A program made the translations under genes and the position numbers. A stretch of DNA of 64,000 bases, taken from Pedobacter chitinilyticus (GTDB lineage: Bacteria > Bacteroidota > Bacteroidia > Sphingobacteriales > Sphingobacteriaceae). The stretch spans positions 64,531 to 128,530 of the forward strand of contig NZ_QMHN01000004.1 in assembly GCF_003313385.1 (NCBI RefSeq), in the 5' to 3' direction. This document shows positions 1-8,359 of this stretch, piece after piece; positions within the stretch are counted from its first letter, which is position 1; each line of letters starts with the position of its first letter. A model generated the notes under the pieces. It was not told the origin of the DNA. It searched no databases and saw only the letters and a program-made list of their open reading frames with translations.

Positions 1-1
1 A

Positions 2-910
2 GATAAATCTTTTGATTCTCGCTTACGATATGCACAGTTTTTAGTTTATGCTGGTGATTTTGCAACGTTAGAGAAAGAAGTAGCGACGTTAAATGCACCT
101 GATCCCAAAAACCCTAAAACTTTCGTGGTAACTAGGATGAGAGGCTACTCGGCGGTAGAAAACAAAAACTTCGAGCAAGGGATTAAATACATGAACGAGT
201 TATTTGCTAGAACGCAAGATGCTTCTCGTATTATCGGTTCAGATTACCTTTACTTAGGAAGAGCTCAACAAGCTACAGGACAAGATAGTTTAGCATTTAT
301 CAATATAGCTAAAGGCGTAGAATTAGATTCTACCAAAGTAGAAGAGTTAGCAACTATTGGCGCAAAGTATTACCAAGCTCAAAACTTCCCTAAAGCAGCA
401 GAAGTTTATAGCAAAGTAGTGACGGTGAATTCAAAGAACCCTAATCTAGCGATGGCTTATTATTATCTAGGTGCGGCTAACTATTTTACTTATGCATTTG
501 CCAGCAGAGATGGAAAAAATCCAAGTAAGGATATATTAGTTAAAGCAGATACTGCTTTTGCTAGTTTAGCTAAATTGGCTCCAGATTATGAAGTAGCTTA
601 TTTGTTTAGAGCACGTATTGGTAAAAACCTTGATGATGCCGAAAACTCAAAAAAATTGGCAGTTCCATATTATGAGAAATATATCGAATTAATAACTGCT
701 AAGCCAGAGAAAGCAGCAGCTAGTAAAACGCAGTTGATTGAAGCATATAATTACTTGGGAGCTGTTGCTGCGGTTACAGATAAAGAAAAAGCTAAAGAAT
801 ATTTTAATAAAGTTTTAGCTATTGATCCTCAAAATGCACTAGCATTGGATAACTTAAAATTCTTAACTGCACCAGCAACGCCAGTTAAGAAAACACCCAT
901 TAAAAAGTAG
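2..910 (+). CDS. TPR-repeat protein, 3' part only
   Basis: The reading frame is open to the left edge, so the gene begins outside the window; a GTG at 125 is internal. About 302 residues are visible. They contain several tetratricopeptide-type helix pairs with the usual spacing of small and aromatic residues (YLYLGRAQQATGQ, AATIGAKYYQAQNFPKAAEVY-like, AYYYLGAANYF, EAYNYLGAVAAV). The last repeat is followed by a short basic tail, KKTPIKK. TPR arrays are protein-binding scaffolds; the partner cannot be read from here. The preserved part has no enzymatic motif. It ends 79 bases before nuoA and is separated from it by a strong terminator, so it is not part of the nuo operon. The family call is firm and the function unknown. 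Confidence 0.8.
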   Translation, partial: DKSFDSRLRYAQFLVYAGDFATLEKEVATLNAPDPKNPKTFVVTRMRGYSAVENKNFEQGIKYMNELFARTQDASRIIGSDYLYLGRAQQATGQDSLAFINIAKGVELDSTKVEELATIGAKYYQAQNFPKAAEVYSKVVTVNSKNPNLAMAYYYLGAANYFTYAFASRDGKNPSKDILVKADTAFASLAKLAPDYEVAYLFRARIGKNLDDAENSKKLAVPYYEKYIELITAKPEKAAASKTQLIEAYNYLGAVAAVTDKEKAKEYFNKVLAIDPQNALALDNLKFLTAPATPVKKTPIKK

Positions 911-929
911 TTTTTAATGTCATAAAGGA

Positions 930-957
930 AAGGCAGGATTTGTAATCCTGCCTTTTT
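930..957 (+). terminator. Intrinsic terminator of the TPR gene
   Basis: A perfect 11-bp stem (AAGGCAGGATT at 930-940, AATCCTGCCTT at 944-954) with a 3-base loop TGT runs into a T tract at 953-957. It lies 20 bases after the TPR stop codon and ahead of nuoA. Confidence 0.92.
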
Positions 958-969
958 ATTTTAATTTTG
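939..969 (+). promoter_or_regulatory. Bacteroidota-type promoter of the nuo operon
   Basis: A -33 element TTTG at 939-942 and a -7 element TAATTTTG at 962-969 (consensus TAnnTTTG) are separated by 19 bases, the spacing known for the primary sigma factor of this phylum. Transcription should start near 975, giving a leader of about 14 bases before the nuoA ATG at 989. The -33 element sits across the loop of the upstream terminator. Confidence 0.7.
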
Positions 970-988
970 CCACCAAATCATTATTGTT

Positions 989-1360
989 ATGCAAGCACAA
1001 AGTACAGCACAAGATTTCATTCCTATTATATTTCAGGTAATTGTAGCTTTAGGGTTTGTGGTAGTAACTTTGTTTGCTACACATCTTTTAGGACCTAAAA
1101 GAAAAACTAACGATAAGTTAACTACTTTCGAATCGGGTATTAAGGTAATAGGAAATGCTCGTCAGCCCTTCTCTATTAAGTACTTTTTGGTAGCCATTTT
1201 GTTTGTGTTATTTGATGTTGAGGTGATTTTTATGTACCCTTGGGCCGTTAACTTTAGAGAGTTAGGTTGGAATGGGGTAATAGAGATGTTTGTTTTTATG
1301 GGAACACTTCTACTGGGCTTCATCTATATCCTAAAAAAGAAAGCATTAGATTGGCATTAG
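989..1360 (+). CDS. nuoA: NADH-quinone oxidoreductase subunit A
   Basis: A 123-residue membrane subunit of complex I. It has the three hydrophobic helices of the NuoA/ND3 family at about residues 12-32, 65-85 and 95-115. The conserved loop between helices 1 and 2 carries FESG and the second helix contains the acidic FDVEVIF motif that is typical of the family. NuoA sits at the junction between the peripheral arm and the proton-pumping arm. It is the first gene of a complete nuoA-N series with its own promoter. A 123-base gap with a terminator-like hairpin separates it from nuoB, which is unusual in an otherwise packed operon. Identity is very secure. Confidence 0.97.
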   Translation: MQAQSTAQDFIPIIFQVIVALGFVVVTLFATHLLGPKRKTNDKLTTFESGIKVIGNARQPFSIKYFLVAILFVLFDVEVIFMYPWAVNFRELGWNGVIEMFVFMGTLLLGFIYILKKKALDWH

Positions 1361-1440
1361 AAGCCTGCATTCAAATTATTTAGATTGTTTCTAAATGATG
1401 ATGATGCCGCCCAAATCCTACTAAATGTTGTAAATTTGCT

Positions 1441-1473
1441 GCTTGTCCTTGTTATAATTGGACAAGCTTTTTT
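1441..1473 (+). terminator. Terminator-like hairpin between nuoA and nuoB
   Basis: GCTTGTCC (1441-1448) pairs perfectly with GGACAAGC (1460-1467) across an 11-base loop, followed at once by six T (1468-1473). It ends 10 bases before the nuoB ATG. A TAAATTTG sequence at 1430-1437 fits a -7 element just ahead of it, but no matching -33 was seen. It may act as a partial terminator or attenuator within the operon. Confidence 0.6.
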
Positions 1474-1483
1474 GTTTATAAAC

Positions 1484-2026
1484 ATGAGTGAAATCAAAAT
1501 AGTTGAGGCGCCTCCAGGCATAGAAGGGAATGGCTTTTTCGCTACTTCTCTAGACAAGGCAATTGGCTTGGCCCGTTCACATTCGTTGTGGCCTTTACCT
1601 TTCGCAACTTCTTGTTGTGGTATCGAGTTTATGGCAACCATGGGTTCGCATTATGATTTTGGACGTTTCGGATCCGAAAGATTAAGTTTCTCACCTCGCC
1701 AAGCTGACGTTTTAATGGTCATGGGTACCATCGCTAAAAAAATGGGACCAGTCTTGAAACAGGTTTATCTTCAAATGGCCGAGCCTCGTTGGGTGATGGC
1801 TGTTGGTGCCTGCGCTTCAAGCGGCGGTATTTTTGATACTTATTCGGTATTGCAGGGTATTGATGAGATTATTCCCGTAGACGTTTACGTGCCAGGATGT
1901 CCGCCAAGACCAGAAGCTATTTTAGATGGCTTTCAACGCATCCAAGATTTAGTAAAGAATGAATCGGGTAGAAGAAGACATTCTCCTGAATATAAAGAAC
2001 TGTTAGCGAGTTACGGAATACAATAA
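1484..2026 (+). CDS. nuoB: NADH-quinone oxidoreductase subunit B
   Basis: A 180-residue subunit carrying cluster N2, the last Fe-S centre before quinone. The cysteine ligands are visible as [17 protein letters not shown] and [10 protein letters not shown] frame continues upstream to a TTG at 1385, but that stretch encodes an unrelated hydrophobic segment and spans the hairpin at 1441-1473. The ATG at 1484 gives the normal NuoB N-terminus ([12 protein letters not shown]) and is preferred. The TAA stop shares its last A with the nuoC start codon, so translation is probably coupled. Very secure. Confidence 0.97.
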   Translation: MSEIKIVEAPPGIEGNGFFATSLDKAIGLARSHSLWPLPFATSCCGIEFMATMGSHYDFGRFGSERLSFSPRQADVLMVMGTIAKKMGPVLKQVYLQMAEPRWVMAVGACASSGGIFDTYSVLQGIDEIIPVDVYVPGCPPRPEAILDGFQRIQDLVKNESGRRRHSPEYKELLASYGIQ

Positions 2027-2526
2027 TGGCTAAAGCAACAAATACTGAATTAGTTGATCTGCTAGGTGAAAAATTTGGCGAACAGCTTTTTGATGTTTCC
2101 GAGCCTTATGGCTTGTTGACCTTTTCCACCACTAAGGATAAAGTTATTGACGTGCTGTCTTTCCTAAAAGAAAATGGCCGAATCAATTTTAACTTCCTTA
2201 CCGATATCACTGCGGTACATTATCCCGAAAAAGAGCAAATTGCTGTGGTTTATCACTTGCATAGCATGGTAAGTGGTATTAGGGTTAGATTAAAAGTTTT
2301 CTTAAACGAAAGGGATCCAAAAATTGCCAGTGCCACTGTTTTGTGGAATGGCGCCAATTGGATGGAGAGAGAGACTTACGATTTCTTTGGTGTAAAGTTC
2401 GAAGGGCATCCTGATTTGAGAAGGATTTTGAATGTGGACGAGATGACTGTACACCCAATGCTTAAACAATATCCATTGGAAGACCCTAACAGGGTAGATA
2501 AAAAAGACGAATTTTTTGGTAGATAG
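2026..2526 (+). CDS. nuoC: NADH-quinone oxidoreductase subunit C
   Basis: A 166-residue hydrophilic subunit of the 30-kDa family, part of the quinone-reducing module. The family signature is present near the middle and end: WMERETYDFFGVKFEGHPDLRRIL followed by YPLEDPNR-like residues (about 111-155). It is a separate gene rather than the nuoCD fusion found in E. coli. Its start overlaps the nuoB stop by one base and nuoD begins two bases after its stop, so the three are translationally linked. No irregularities. Confidence 0.96.
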   Translation: MAKATNTELVDLLGEKFGEQLFDVSEPYGLLTFSTTKDKVIDVLSFLKENGRINFNFLTDITAVHYPEKEQIAVVYHLHSMVSGIRVRLKVFLNERDPKIASATVLWNGANWMERETYDFFGVKFEGHPDLRRILNVDEMTVHPMLKQYPLEDPNRVDKKDEFFGR

Positions 2527-2528
2527 TT

Positions 2529-3743
2529 ATGAGTCACAATCAACCAGTATATACAGATAACGATCCTCAAAGTGAGTTGGTAACTCTAAATTTAGGGCCT
2601 ACTCATCCGGCTACGCACGGTGTTTTCCAAAACGTGCTGCAAATGGATGGGGAGCGTATAGTCAGTGGAGTTTCTACCATTGGATATATCCATAGGGCTT
2701 TTGAAAAAATTGCGGAACACCGTCCTTTTTATCAAATTACGCCACTAACCGACCGCTTGAACTATTGCTCGTCGCCTATTAACAACATGGGCTGGCACAT
2801 GACGGTTGAGAAACTCTTGAATATCCAAATCCCTAAAAGGGTAGATTATTTGAGGGTGATTATCATGGAGCTTTCACGTATTGCCGATCACATCATCTGT
2901 AATACCATTATTGCCCAAGATACAGGTGCAACCACTACTTTCCTTTATCTTTTCCAATACAGAGAGCATATTTACGAGATTTTTGAAGAGATATGTGGCG
3001 CCCGTTTAACGACCAATATTGGACGTATAGGCGGATTAGAAAGGGATTTTAATGAAGTTGCATTTGCTAAAATCAATAAATTTTTAAAAGAGTTTCCAGC
3101 GGCATTAAGAGAGTTCGAGAGTTTGCTTAACCGTAACCGTATTTTCATTGATCGTACCAAAGGCGTGGCAGAAGTGACTGCAGATACTGCGTTAAGCTAC
3201 AGCTGGACTGGCCCATTATTGCGTGCTACAGGTATTGATTATGATGTTCGTGTAAGTGAGCCTTATTCATCTTATCAAGATTTTGATTTCGAAATACCAG
3301 TAGGTACTAGCGGAGATATTTTTGATAGATATTTGGTGCGTAACGAGGAAATGTGGCAAAGTGTACGCATTATCGAGCAAGCGCTAGAGAAAATAAAATC
3401 AGAGCCTAAAGGTGTTTTTCATGCCGACGTTCCTGATTTTTACTTGCCAGGAAAAGAACAAGTGTATAACAATATGGAAGCATTGATCTATCACTTTAAA
3501 ATTGTGATGGGCGAAATTGATGCTCCTAAAGCTGAAGTTTACCACGCTGTAGAGGGTGGCAACGGAGAGCTTGGTTTTTATTTGATCAATGATGGCGGTA
3601 GAAGCCCTTATCGTTTGCACTTTAGAAGACCAAGTTTTATTAACTACCAAATGTATGCGAAAATGAGCGAGGGCATGTTATTGTCTGATGCCATTATCAA
3701 CATGAGTAGTATGAACATTATTGCAGGAGAATTAGATGCTTAA
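2529..3743 (+). CDS. nuoD: NADH-quinone oxidoreductase subunit D
   Basis: A 404-residue 49-kDa-type subunit that forms the quinone-binding pocket together with NuoB. The family N-terminal motif LGPTHPATHGV lies at about residues 22-32, followed by GYIHRAFEKIAEHR. The C-terminus contains the typical RLHFRRPSF and GEL(D) ending. The nickel-binding cysteines of related hydrogenases are absent, as expected. The 3' end overlaps nuoE by 8 bases. Length and gene position match other Bacteroidota complex I operons. Confidence 0.97.
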   Translation: MSHNQPVYTDNDPQSELVTLNLGPTHPATHGVFQNVLQMDGERIVSGVSTIGYIHRAFEKIAEHRPFYQITPLTDRLNYCSSPINNMGWHMTVEKLLNIQIPKRVDYLRVIIMELSRIADHIICNTIIAQDTGATTTFLYLFQYREHIYEIFEEICGARLTTNIGRIGGLERDFNEVAFAKINKFLKEFPAALREFESLLNRNRIFIDRTKGVAEVTADTALSYSWTGPLLRATGIDYDVRVSEPYSSYQDFDFEIPVGTSGDIFDRYLVRNEEMWQSVRIIEQALEKIKSEPKGVFHADVPDFYLPGKEQVYNNMEALIYHFKIVMGEIDAPKAEVYHAVEGGNGELGFYLINDGGRSPYRLHFRRPSFINYQMYAKMSEGMLLSDAIINMSSMNIIAGELDA

Positions 3744-4248
3744 AGTAGAAGAAACACAGCCTGTAGAATTTTCATCAGCTTTGCTAGCCAAATTTGATGA
3801 AATAGTGAAGCGTTATCCAGAAGGAAAGCAAAAATCGGCTTTGCTGCCTTTATTACATTTGGTACAAGCTGAATATGGTTGGACTAGCGTTCCTGCAATG
3901 GATAAAGTTGCAGAATACCTTAAAATTCAGCCTATTGAAGTATATGAAGTGGCCAGTTTTTACACCATGTACTTTTTGCAACCAAAAGGAAAATATGTTT
4001 TGGAGGTTTGTCGTACTGGGCCTTGTTGCTTAGTTGGCGCCGAAAAAATTATGGATCATATCGAGCAAAAGTTAGGAGTTAAAGAAGGTGAAGTGACGGC
4101 TGATGGTTTATTCAGCTGGAGAGGCGTTGAGTGTTTGGCGGCTTGTGGTTTTGGCCCAGTTTTACAAATTGGTCCTGAATATACTTTCTATGAAAACTTA
4201 ACCGAGCAATCGGTAGATCAATTAATTGACGATTTACGTAAGAAATAA
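3736..4248 (+). CDS. nuoE: NADH-quinone oxidoreductase subunit E
   Basis: A 170-residue thioredoxin-like 24-kDa subunit of the NADH-oxidising module. It binds the [2Fe-2S] cluster N1a. The four ligands are visible in CRTGPC and CLAACGFGP in the C-terminal half. The N-terminal helical half has the family pattern LLPLLHLVQAEYGW. The start lies inside the end of nuoD and the stop shares a base with the nuoF start. Presence of nuoE, F and G means that this enzyme has the full NADH-input module, unlike the reduced 11-subunit form. Confidence 0.97.
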   Translation: MLKVEETQPVEFSSALLAKFDEIVKRYPEGKQKSALLPLLHLVQAEYGWTSVPAMDKVAEYLKIQPIEVYEVASFYTMYFLQPKGKYVLEVCRTGPCCLVGAEKIMDHIEQKLGVKEGEVTADGLFSWRGVECLAACGFGPVLQIGPEYTFYENLTEQSVDQLIDDLRKK

Positions 4249-5612
4249 TGGGACGTAAACTATTATTAGAACATATCAATGTGCCTGGCATCAACACGCT
4301 AGCCGTTTATCGTGAACAAGGCGGTTACCGAGCGGTTGAAAAAGCATTAAAGACCTTAACTCCTGATGATGTTGTTGAAGAAGTTAAGAAATCGGGCTTG
4401 AGAGGTCGTGGTGGCGCAGGTTTTCCTACGGGAATGAAATGGAGCTTTTTGGCTAAGCCAGAAGGCGTGCCTCGTTACTTAGTTTGTAACGGCGACGAAT
4501 CTGAACCAGGTACATTTAAGGATAGATATTTAATGACGCACATTCCTCATGCTTTAATTGAAGGAATGATTGTTTCAAGTTATGCTTTAGGTGCAAATAC
4601 CTCATATATCTATGTAAGAGGCGAAATGATGCCTCAAATCAGGATATTAGAAAGAGCTATTGAAGAAGCGAAAGCCGCTGGTTGGTTGGGTAAAAATATC
4701 CTGGGCACAGGATATGATTTAGAACTTTATGTTCAACCAGGTGGTGGTGCTTATATCTGTGGAGAGGAAACCGCACTTTTAGAATCTCTAGAAGGAAAAA
4801 GAGGTAATCCTCGTATTAAACCACCATTCCCAGCCATTGCAGGTTTGTATGGTTGTCCAACGGTAGTAAACAACGTAGAATCAATTGCGGCTGTAGTTCC
4901 AATTATCAATGATGGTGGCGATGAGTACGCTAAAATCGGTATTGGTAGAAGCACAGGAACAAAATTGATTTCAGCTTCTGGGAACTTAGTGAAACCAGGA
5001 GTTTACGAAATAGAGTTAGGCGTGCCCGTAGAAGAATTTATCTATTCTGACGAATATTGCGGTGGTATTGCTAACGGAAAAAGATTGAAAGCAACGGTTG
5101 CTGGTGGTTCTTCGGTGCCAATTTTGCCAGCTAACTTAACCTTGAAATATGCCAATGGCGAGCCTCGTTTAATGAGTTACGAATCACTTTCTGAAGGTGG
5201 TTTTGCTACAGGAACGATGTTAGGTTCGGGTGGTTTCATTGCTTTTGATGAAGATCAATGTATCGTTCGTAACACTTGGAATTTCTCTCGTTTCTACCAC
5301 CACGAAAGTTGTGGACAATGTTCTCCTTGTAGAGAGGGAACTGGATGGATGGAGAAAATCTTGCACAAGCTGGAGCATGGACATGGTACGATGGAGGACA
5401 TCGATTTATTATGGGATGTTCAACGTAAAATCGAAGGCAATACCATTTGTCCATTAGGTGATGCGGCGGCTTGGCCAGTAGCGAGTGCAATTAGACACTT
5501 TAGAGATGAGTTTGAATGGCACGTGAAAGAGCCAATGAAGAGCCAAAGCACCAATTACGGTTTAGCGAATTATGCTAATCCGATTGAGAAAAAGCCTGAG
5601 GAAGTAAAATAG
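4248..5612 (+). CDS. nuoF: NADH-quinone oxidoreductase subunit F
   Basis: A 454-residue flavoprotein subunit that takes hydride from NADH to FMN. The glycine-rich [13 protein letters not shown] motif (about residues 54-66) and [15 protein letters not shown] are the nucleotide- and FMN-binding regions. Cluster N3 ligands are seen as [11 protein letters not shown] with the fourth cysteine in [13 protein letters not shown] about 40 residues later. It overlaps the nuoE stop by one base. A 94-base gap holding a REP-like repeat follows before nuoG. Confidence 0.97.
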   Translation: MGRKLLLEHINVPGINTLAVYREQGGYRAVEKALKTLTPDDVVEEVKKSGLRGRGGAGFPTGMKWSFLAKPEGVPRYLVCNGDESEPGTFKDRYLMTHIPHALIEGMIVSSYALGANTSYIYVRGEMMPQIRILERAIEEAKAAGWLGKNILGTGYDLELYVQPGGGAYICGEETALLESLEGKRGNPRIKPPFPAIAGLYGCPTVVNNVESIAAVVPIINDGGDEYAKIGIGRSTGTKLISASGNLVKPGVYEIELGVPVEEFIYSDEYCGGIANGKRLKATVAGGSSVPILPANLTLKYANGEPRLMSYESLSEGGFATGTMLGSGGFIAFDEDQCIVRNTWNFSRFYHHESCGQCSPCREGTGWMEKILHKLEHGHGTMEDIDLLWDVQRKIEGNTICPLGDAAAWPVASAIRHFRDEFEWHVKEPMKSQSTNYGLANYANPIEKKPEEVK

Positions 5613-5620
5613 TCTTCAAA

Positions 5621-5675
5621 TCGTCCTCCGAGGCGAGTAAATAAAAATGAGATTGCTTCGTGCCTCGCAATGACG
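5621..5675 (+). repeat. REP-like repeat between nuoF and nuoG
   Basis: The right arm at 5649-5675 (GATTGCTTCGTGCCTCGCAA then TGACG) matches arms at 8277-8330, 27645-27778 and 28149-28332. A decayed left arm in inverse orientation lies at 5621-5640 (TCGTCCTCCGAGGCGAGTAA). In the mRNA the two arms could form an imperfect hairpin. Confidence 0.8.
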
Positions 5676-5706
5676 GCATGGAGTATAAAAATAGAAATCA
5701 TCAATT

Positions 5707-6717
5707 ATGAGTGATTTAGTTAAAGTAACCATAGACGGAATAACAGTAGAGGTAGAACCAGGGACTACCATTTTAAATGCTGCCCGACAAATTGGGGGAG
5801 AGATTGTACCTCCTGCCATGTGCTATTATTCCAAATTGAAGGGAAGTGGGGGTAAATGCCGTACCTGCATTGTGAAGGTGAGCAAAGGTTCTGAAAAAGA
5901 CCCTCGCCCAATGCCTAAATTGGTGGCTTCTTGCCGTACTACCGTAATGGATGGGATGGAAGTGTTGAACATTACTTCTCCTGAAGTTTTGGAAGCCCGT
6001 GCAGGTGTAGTAGAAATTTTGCTGATTAACCACCCTTTGGATTGCCCTGTTTGCGACCAAGCTGGCGAATGTGATTTGCAGAACTTGGGTTACGAGCATG
6101 GCCTACAAAAAACCAGATACGAGTTTGAGCGTCGTACTTTCGACAGAATAGATATTGGAGATAAAATCCAGTTGCACATGAACCGTTGCATTTTGTGCTA
6201 CCGTTGTGTGTTTACTGCTGACCAAATTACCGACAAACGAGTTCACGGAATCTTAAATCGTGGCGACCATTCTGAAATCTCTACTTACATTCAAAATGCG
6301 GTAGATAATGATTTCTCTGGTAACGTAATCGACGTTTGTCCAGTAGGTGCTTTAACTGATAAAACTTTCCGTTTTAAAAACCGTGTATGGTTTACCAAGC
6401 CGGTTGATGCGCACAGGAATTGCTCACACGAAAAATGTAACGGTAAGGTAACGCTTTGGTATAAAGGAGACGATGTATTACGTGTTACTGCCAGAAAAGA
6501 TCAATTTGGAGAGGTAGAAGAGTTTATCTGTAACGAATGCCGTTTCGATAAAAAGAAAACATCTGATTGGACTTTGGAACATCCAACACACATTCCAGAT
6601 ACTTCAGTGATTGCGTCAAATCACTATGAAACATTTAAACCGCTTCCTGTAATCAAGGAAAACTTGGCTTTACAAGAGGCAAACAAACGAGAACTAGAAA
6701 AAACGACTAAAATCTAA
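5707..6717 (+). CDS. nuoG: NADH-quinone oxidoreductase subunit G, short form
   Basis: Only 336 residues, against roughly 800-900 in many proteobacteria. The N-terminal [2Fe-2S] domain has the ligands in MCYYS, GGKCRTCIV and ASCRTTV. The His-ligated cluster motif HPLDCPVCDQAGECDLQ follows at about residue 104, then CILCYRCV and VCPVGAL for the next [4Fe-4S] cluster. After that a short domain aligns with the start of the molybdopterin-like region, with cysteines in NCSHEKC and ICNECRF. The rest of that region is absent. The stop codon is followed normally by nuoH, whose ATG overlaps it, so this is a compact natural form rather than a frameshift. Secure. Confidence 0.95.
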   Translation: MSDLVKVTIDGITVEVEPGTTILNAARQIGGEIVPPAMCYYSKLKGSGGKCRTCIVKVSKGSEKDPRPMPKLVASCRTTVMDGMEVLNITSPEVLEARAGVVEILLINHPLDCPVCDQAGECDLQNLGYEHGLQKTRYEFERRTFDRIDIGDKIQLHMNRCILCYRCVFTADQITDKRVHGILNRGDHSEISTYIQNAVDNDFSGNVIDVCPVGALTDKTFRFKNRVWFTKPVDAHRNCSHEKCNGKVTLWYKGDDVLRVTARKDQFGEVEEFICNECRFDKKKTSDWTLEHPTHIPDTSVIASNHYETFKPLPVIKENLALQEANKRELEKTTKI

Positions 6718-7754
6718 TGGAAATCGATTTCGTTATAGAGAAGTTTATATTGGTTATCGCACTATTTGCAATTAGTTTGTTAATAGCGATGTATTCTACT
6801 TATGCAGAGCGTAAGGTCGCAGCCTTTTTGCAAGACAGGCTTGGACCAGATAGAGCGGGACCTTTTGGTATTCTTCAGCCTTTGGCCGATGGGGTAAAAA
6901 TGTTCATGAAAGAAGAGATTATTCCTGCCAATGCCAATAAATGGTTATTTATGGTTGGTCCTGGTTTAGCCATGTTATGTGCTTGTATTGGTACCGCGGT
7001 TATTCCTTGGGGACAGGATATGATGGTAGGGGATAGATTGGTAAAACTACAAGTAACTGATATCAATGTAGGCTTGCTATATATCTTCGGCGTGATTTCA
7101 TTAGGTGTTTACGGTGTGATGATTGGCGGTTGGGCTTCTAATAATAAATACTCGTTGTTAAGTGCCATCCGTGCTGCCTCTCAAAACATCAGTTACGAAA
7201 TTGCGATGGGACTTTCTATCATCGCTTTGCTTTTAGTTACCAACTCACTTAGTTTAAGAGAAATTGTATCACAACAACATGGTTTCAATTGGAATGTATG
7301 GTATCAGCCATTAGGATTTTTAATCTTCATGGTTTGTGCTTTTGCCGAAACCAACCGTGCTCCATTTGATTTGCCCGAGTGTGAGGCTGAGTTAAATGGT
7401 GGTTATCATATGGAATATTCTTCCATGAAATTAGGTTTTTACCTATTTGCGGAGTATATCAACATGTTTGTGTCTTCAACCGTAATGGCAGCATTATACT
7501 TTGGAGGTTACAACTATCCAGGAATGGATTATATGGCTGGATTATTGGGCCCAACTTGGGCACCGCTATTCGGTACAGCAATCTTCTTCCTTAAGATATT
7601 TGCGTTCATCTTTTTCTTCATGTGGGTACGTTGGACCATTCCACGTTTCCGTTATGACCAGTTGATGAGCTTAGGCTGGAAAGGTTTAATTCCTTTAGCT
7701 ATTGCAAATATTGTGATTACAGGTATTGTTATTGCATTGACGAATAATTTTTAA
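6717..7754 (+). CDS. nuoH: NADH-quinone oxidoreductase subunit H
   Basis: A 345-residue membrane subunit (ND1 family) with about eight hydrophobic helices that joins the quinone site to the proton-pumping arm. The family signature AERKVAAFLQDRLGPDRAGP is at about residues 27-46, and the acidic loop FAETNRAPFDLPECEAEL is at about 203-220. It overlaps the nuoG stop by one base and precedes nuoI by 6 bases. No irregularities. Confidence 0.97.
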   Translation: MEIDFVIEKFILVIALFAISLLIAMYSTYAERKVAAFLQDRLGPDRAGPFGILQPLADGVKMFMKEEIIPANANKWLFMVGPGLAMLCACIGTAVIPWGQDMMVGDRLVKLQVTDINVGLLYIFGVISLGVYGVMIGGWASNNKYSLLSAIRAASQNISYEIAMGLSIIALLLVTNSLSLREIVSQQHGFNWNVWYQPLGFLIFMVCAFAETNRAPFDLPECEAELNGGYHMEYSSMKLGFYLFAEYINMFVSSTVMAALYFGGYNYPGMDYMAGLLGPTWAPLFGTAIFFLKIFAFIFFFMWVRWTIPRFRYDQLMSLGWKGLIPLAIANIVITGIVIALTNNF

Positions 7755-7760
7755 AGAGAC

Positions 7761-8273
7761 ATGGAATCATTAAGCAATAAGAAAAAAGTATTGGTTTCAA
7801 AACCATTGAATTTTGCGGAGAGAATGTATCTTCCAGCTATCGCAAGTGGTTTAACTACGACAATAGGTCACTTCTTTAAGAAACCAGCTACCGTAAAATA
7901 TCCAGAACAAGAGCGTGAATTCTCTATCAACTGGAGAGGAATGCACTCGTTGAAAAGAGATGAGCAAGGTAGAGAGCGTTGCACAGCATGTGGCTTATGT
8001 GCATTGTCTTGTCCTGCGGAAGCCATCACCATGATTGCTGCTGAGCGCAAGAACGATGAGAAGCATTTGTATCGTGAAGAGAAATATGCATCAGTTTACG
8101 AAATCAACATGTTACGTTGCATTTTCTGCGGCTTATGCGAAGAGGCTTGTCCTAAAGAGGCCATTTACTTGGATGGACCAATTGTTCCAGCTGATTATTT
8201 ACGTAAAGACTTTATTTACGGGAAAGATAAATTGGTAGAAGCTCCTTTGGAGAGCGTTTTGGAGGTAAAATAG
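7761..8273 (+). CDS. nuoI: NADH-quinone oxidoreductase subunit I
   Basis: A 170-residue ferredoxin-like subunit with two [4Fe-4S] clusters (N6a and N6b) that pass electrons to NuoB. The two motifs are CTACGLCALSCP (about residues 75-86) and CIFCGLCEEACP (about 118-129). The N-terminal amphipathic segment probably contacts the membrane arm. An 86-base gap with a REP-like repeat follows. Confidence 0.97.
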   Translation: MESLSNKKKVLVSKPLNFAERMYLPAIASGLTTTIGHFFKKPATVKYPEQEREFSINWRGMHSLKRDEQGRERCTACGLCALSCPAEAITMIAAERKNDEKHLYREEKYASVYEINMLRCIFCGLCEEACPKEAIYLDGPIVPADYLRKDFIYGKDKLVEAPLESVLEVK

Positions 8274-8276
8274 TTT

Positions 8277-8330
8277 GTCATTCAGAGCGTAGCGAAGAAT
8301 CTCTAGGTTGCTTCGTACCTCGCAATGACG
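8277..8330 (+). repeat. REP-like inverted repeat between nuoI and nuoJ
   Basis: A two-armed element. The left arm starts GTCATT (8277-8282), the right arm ends AATGAC (8324-8329), and the arms are similar along about 25 bases with scattered mismatches. The right arm (GTTGCTTCGTACCTCGCAAT) is nearly identical to the arm in the nuoF-nuoG gap. It begins 4 bases after the nuoI stop and ends 30 bases before nuoJ. Confidence 0.85.
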
Positions 8331-8359
8331 GTAAAATTGAAACAACTAAATAAAAATTA

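Noticed and set aside
1385..1483. N-terminal extension of NuoB from a TTG start
   Set aside because: It spans a terminator-like hairpin, encodes an unrelated hydrophobic stretch, and the ATG at 1484 gives the usual NuoB start.
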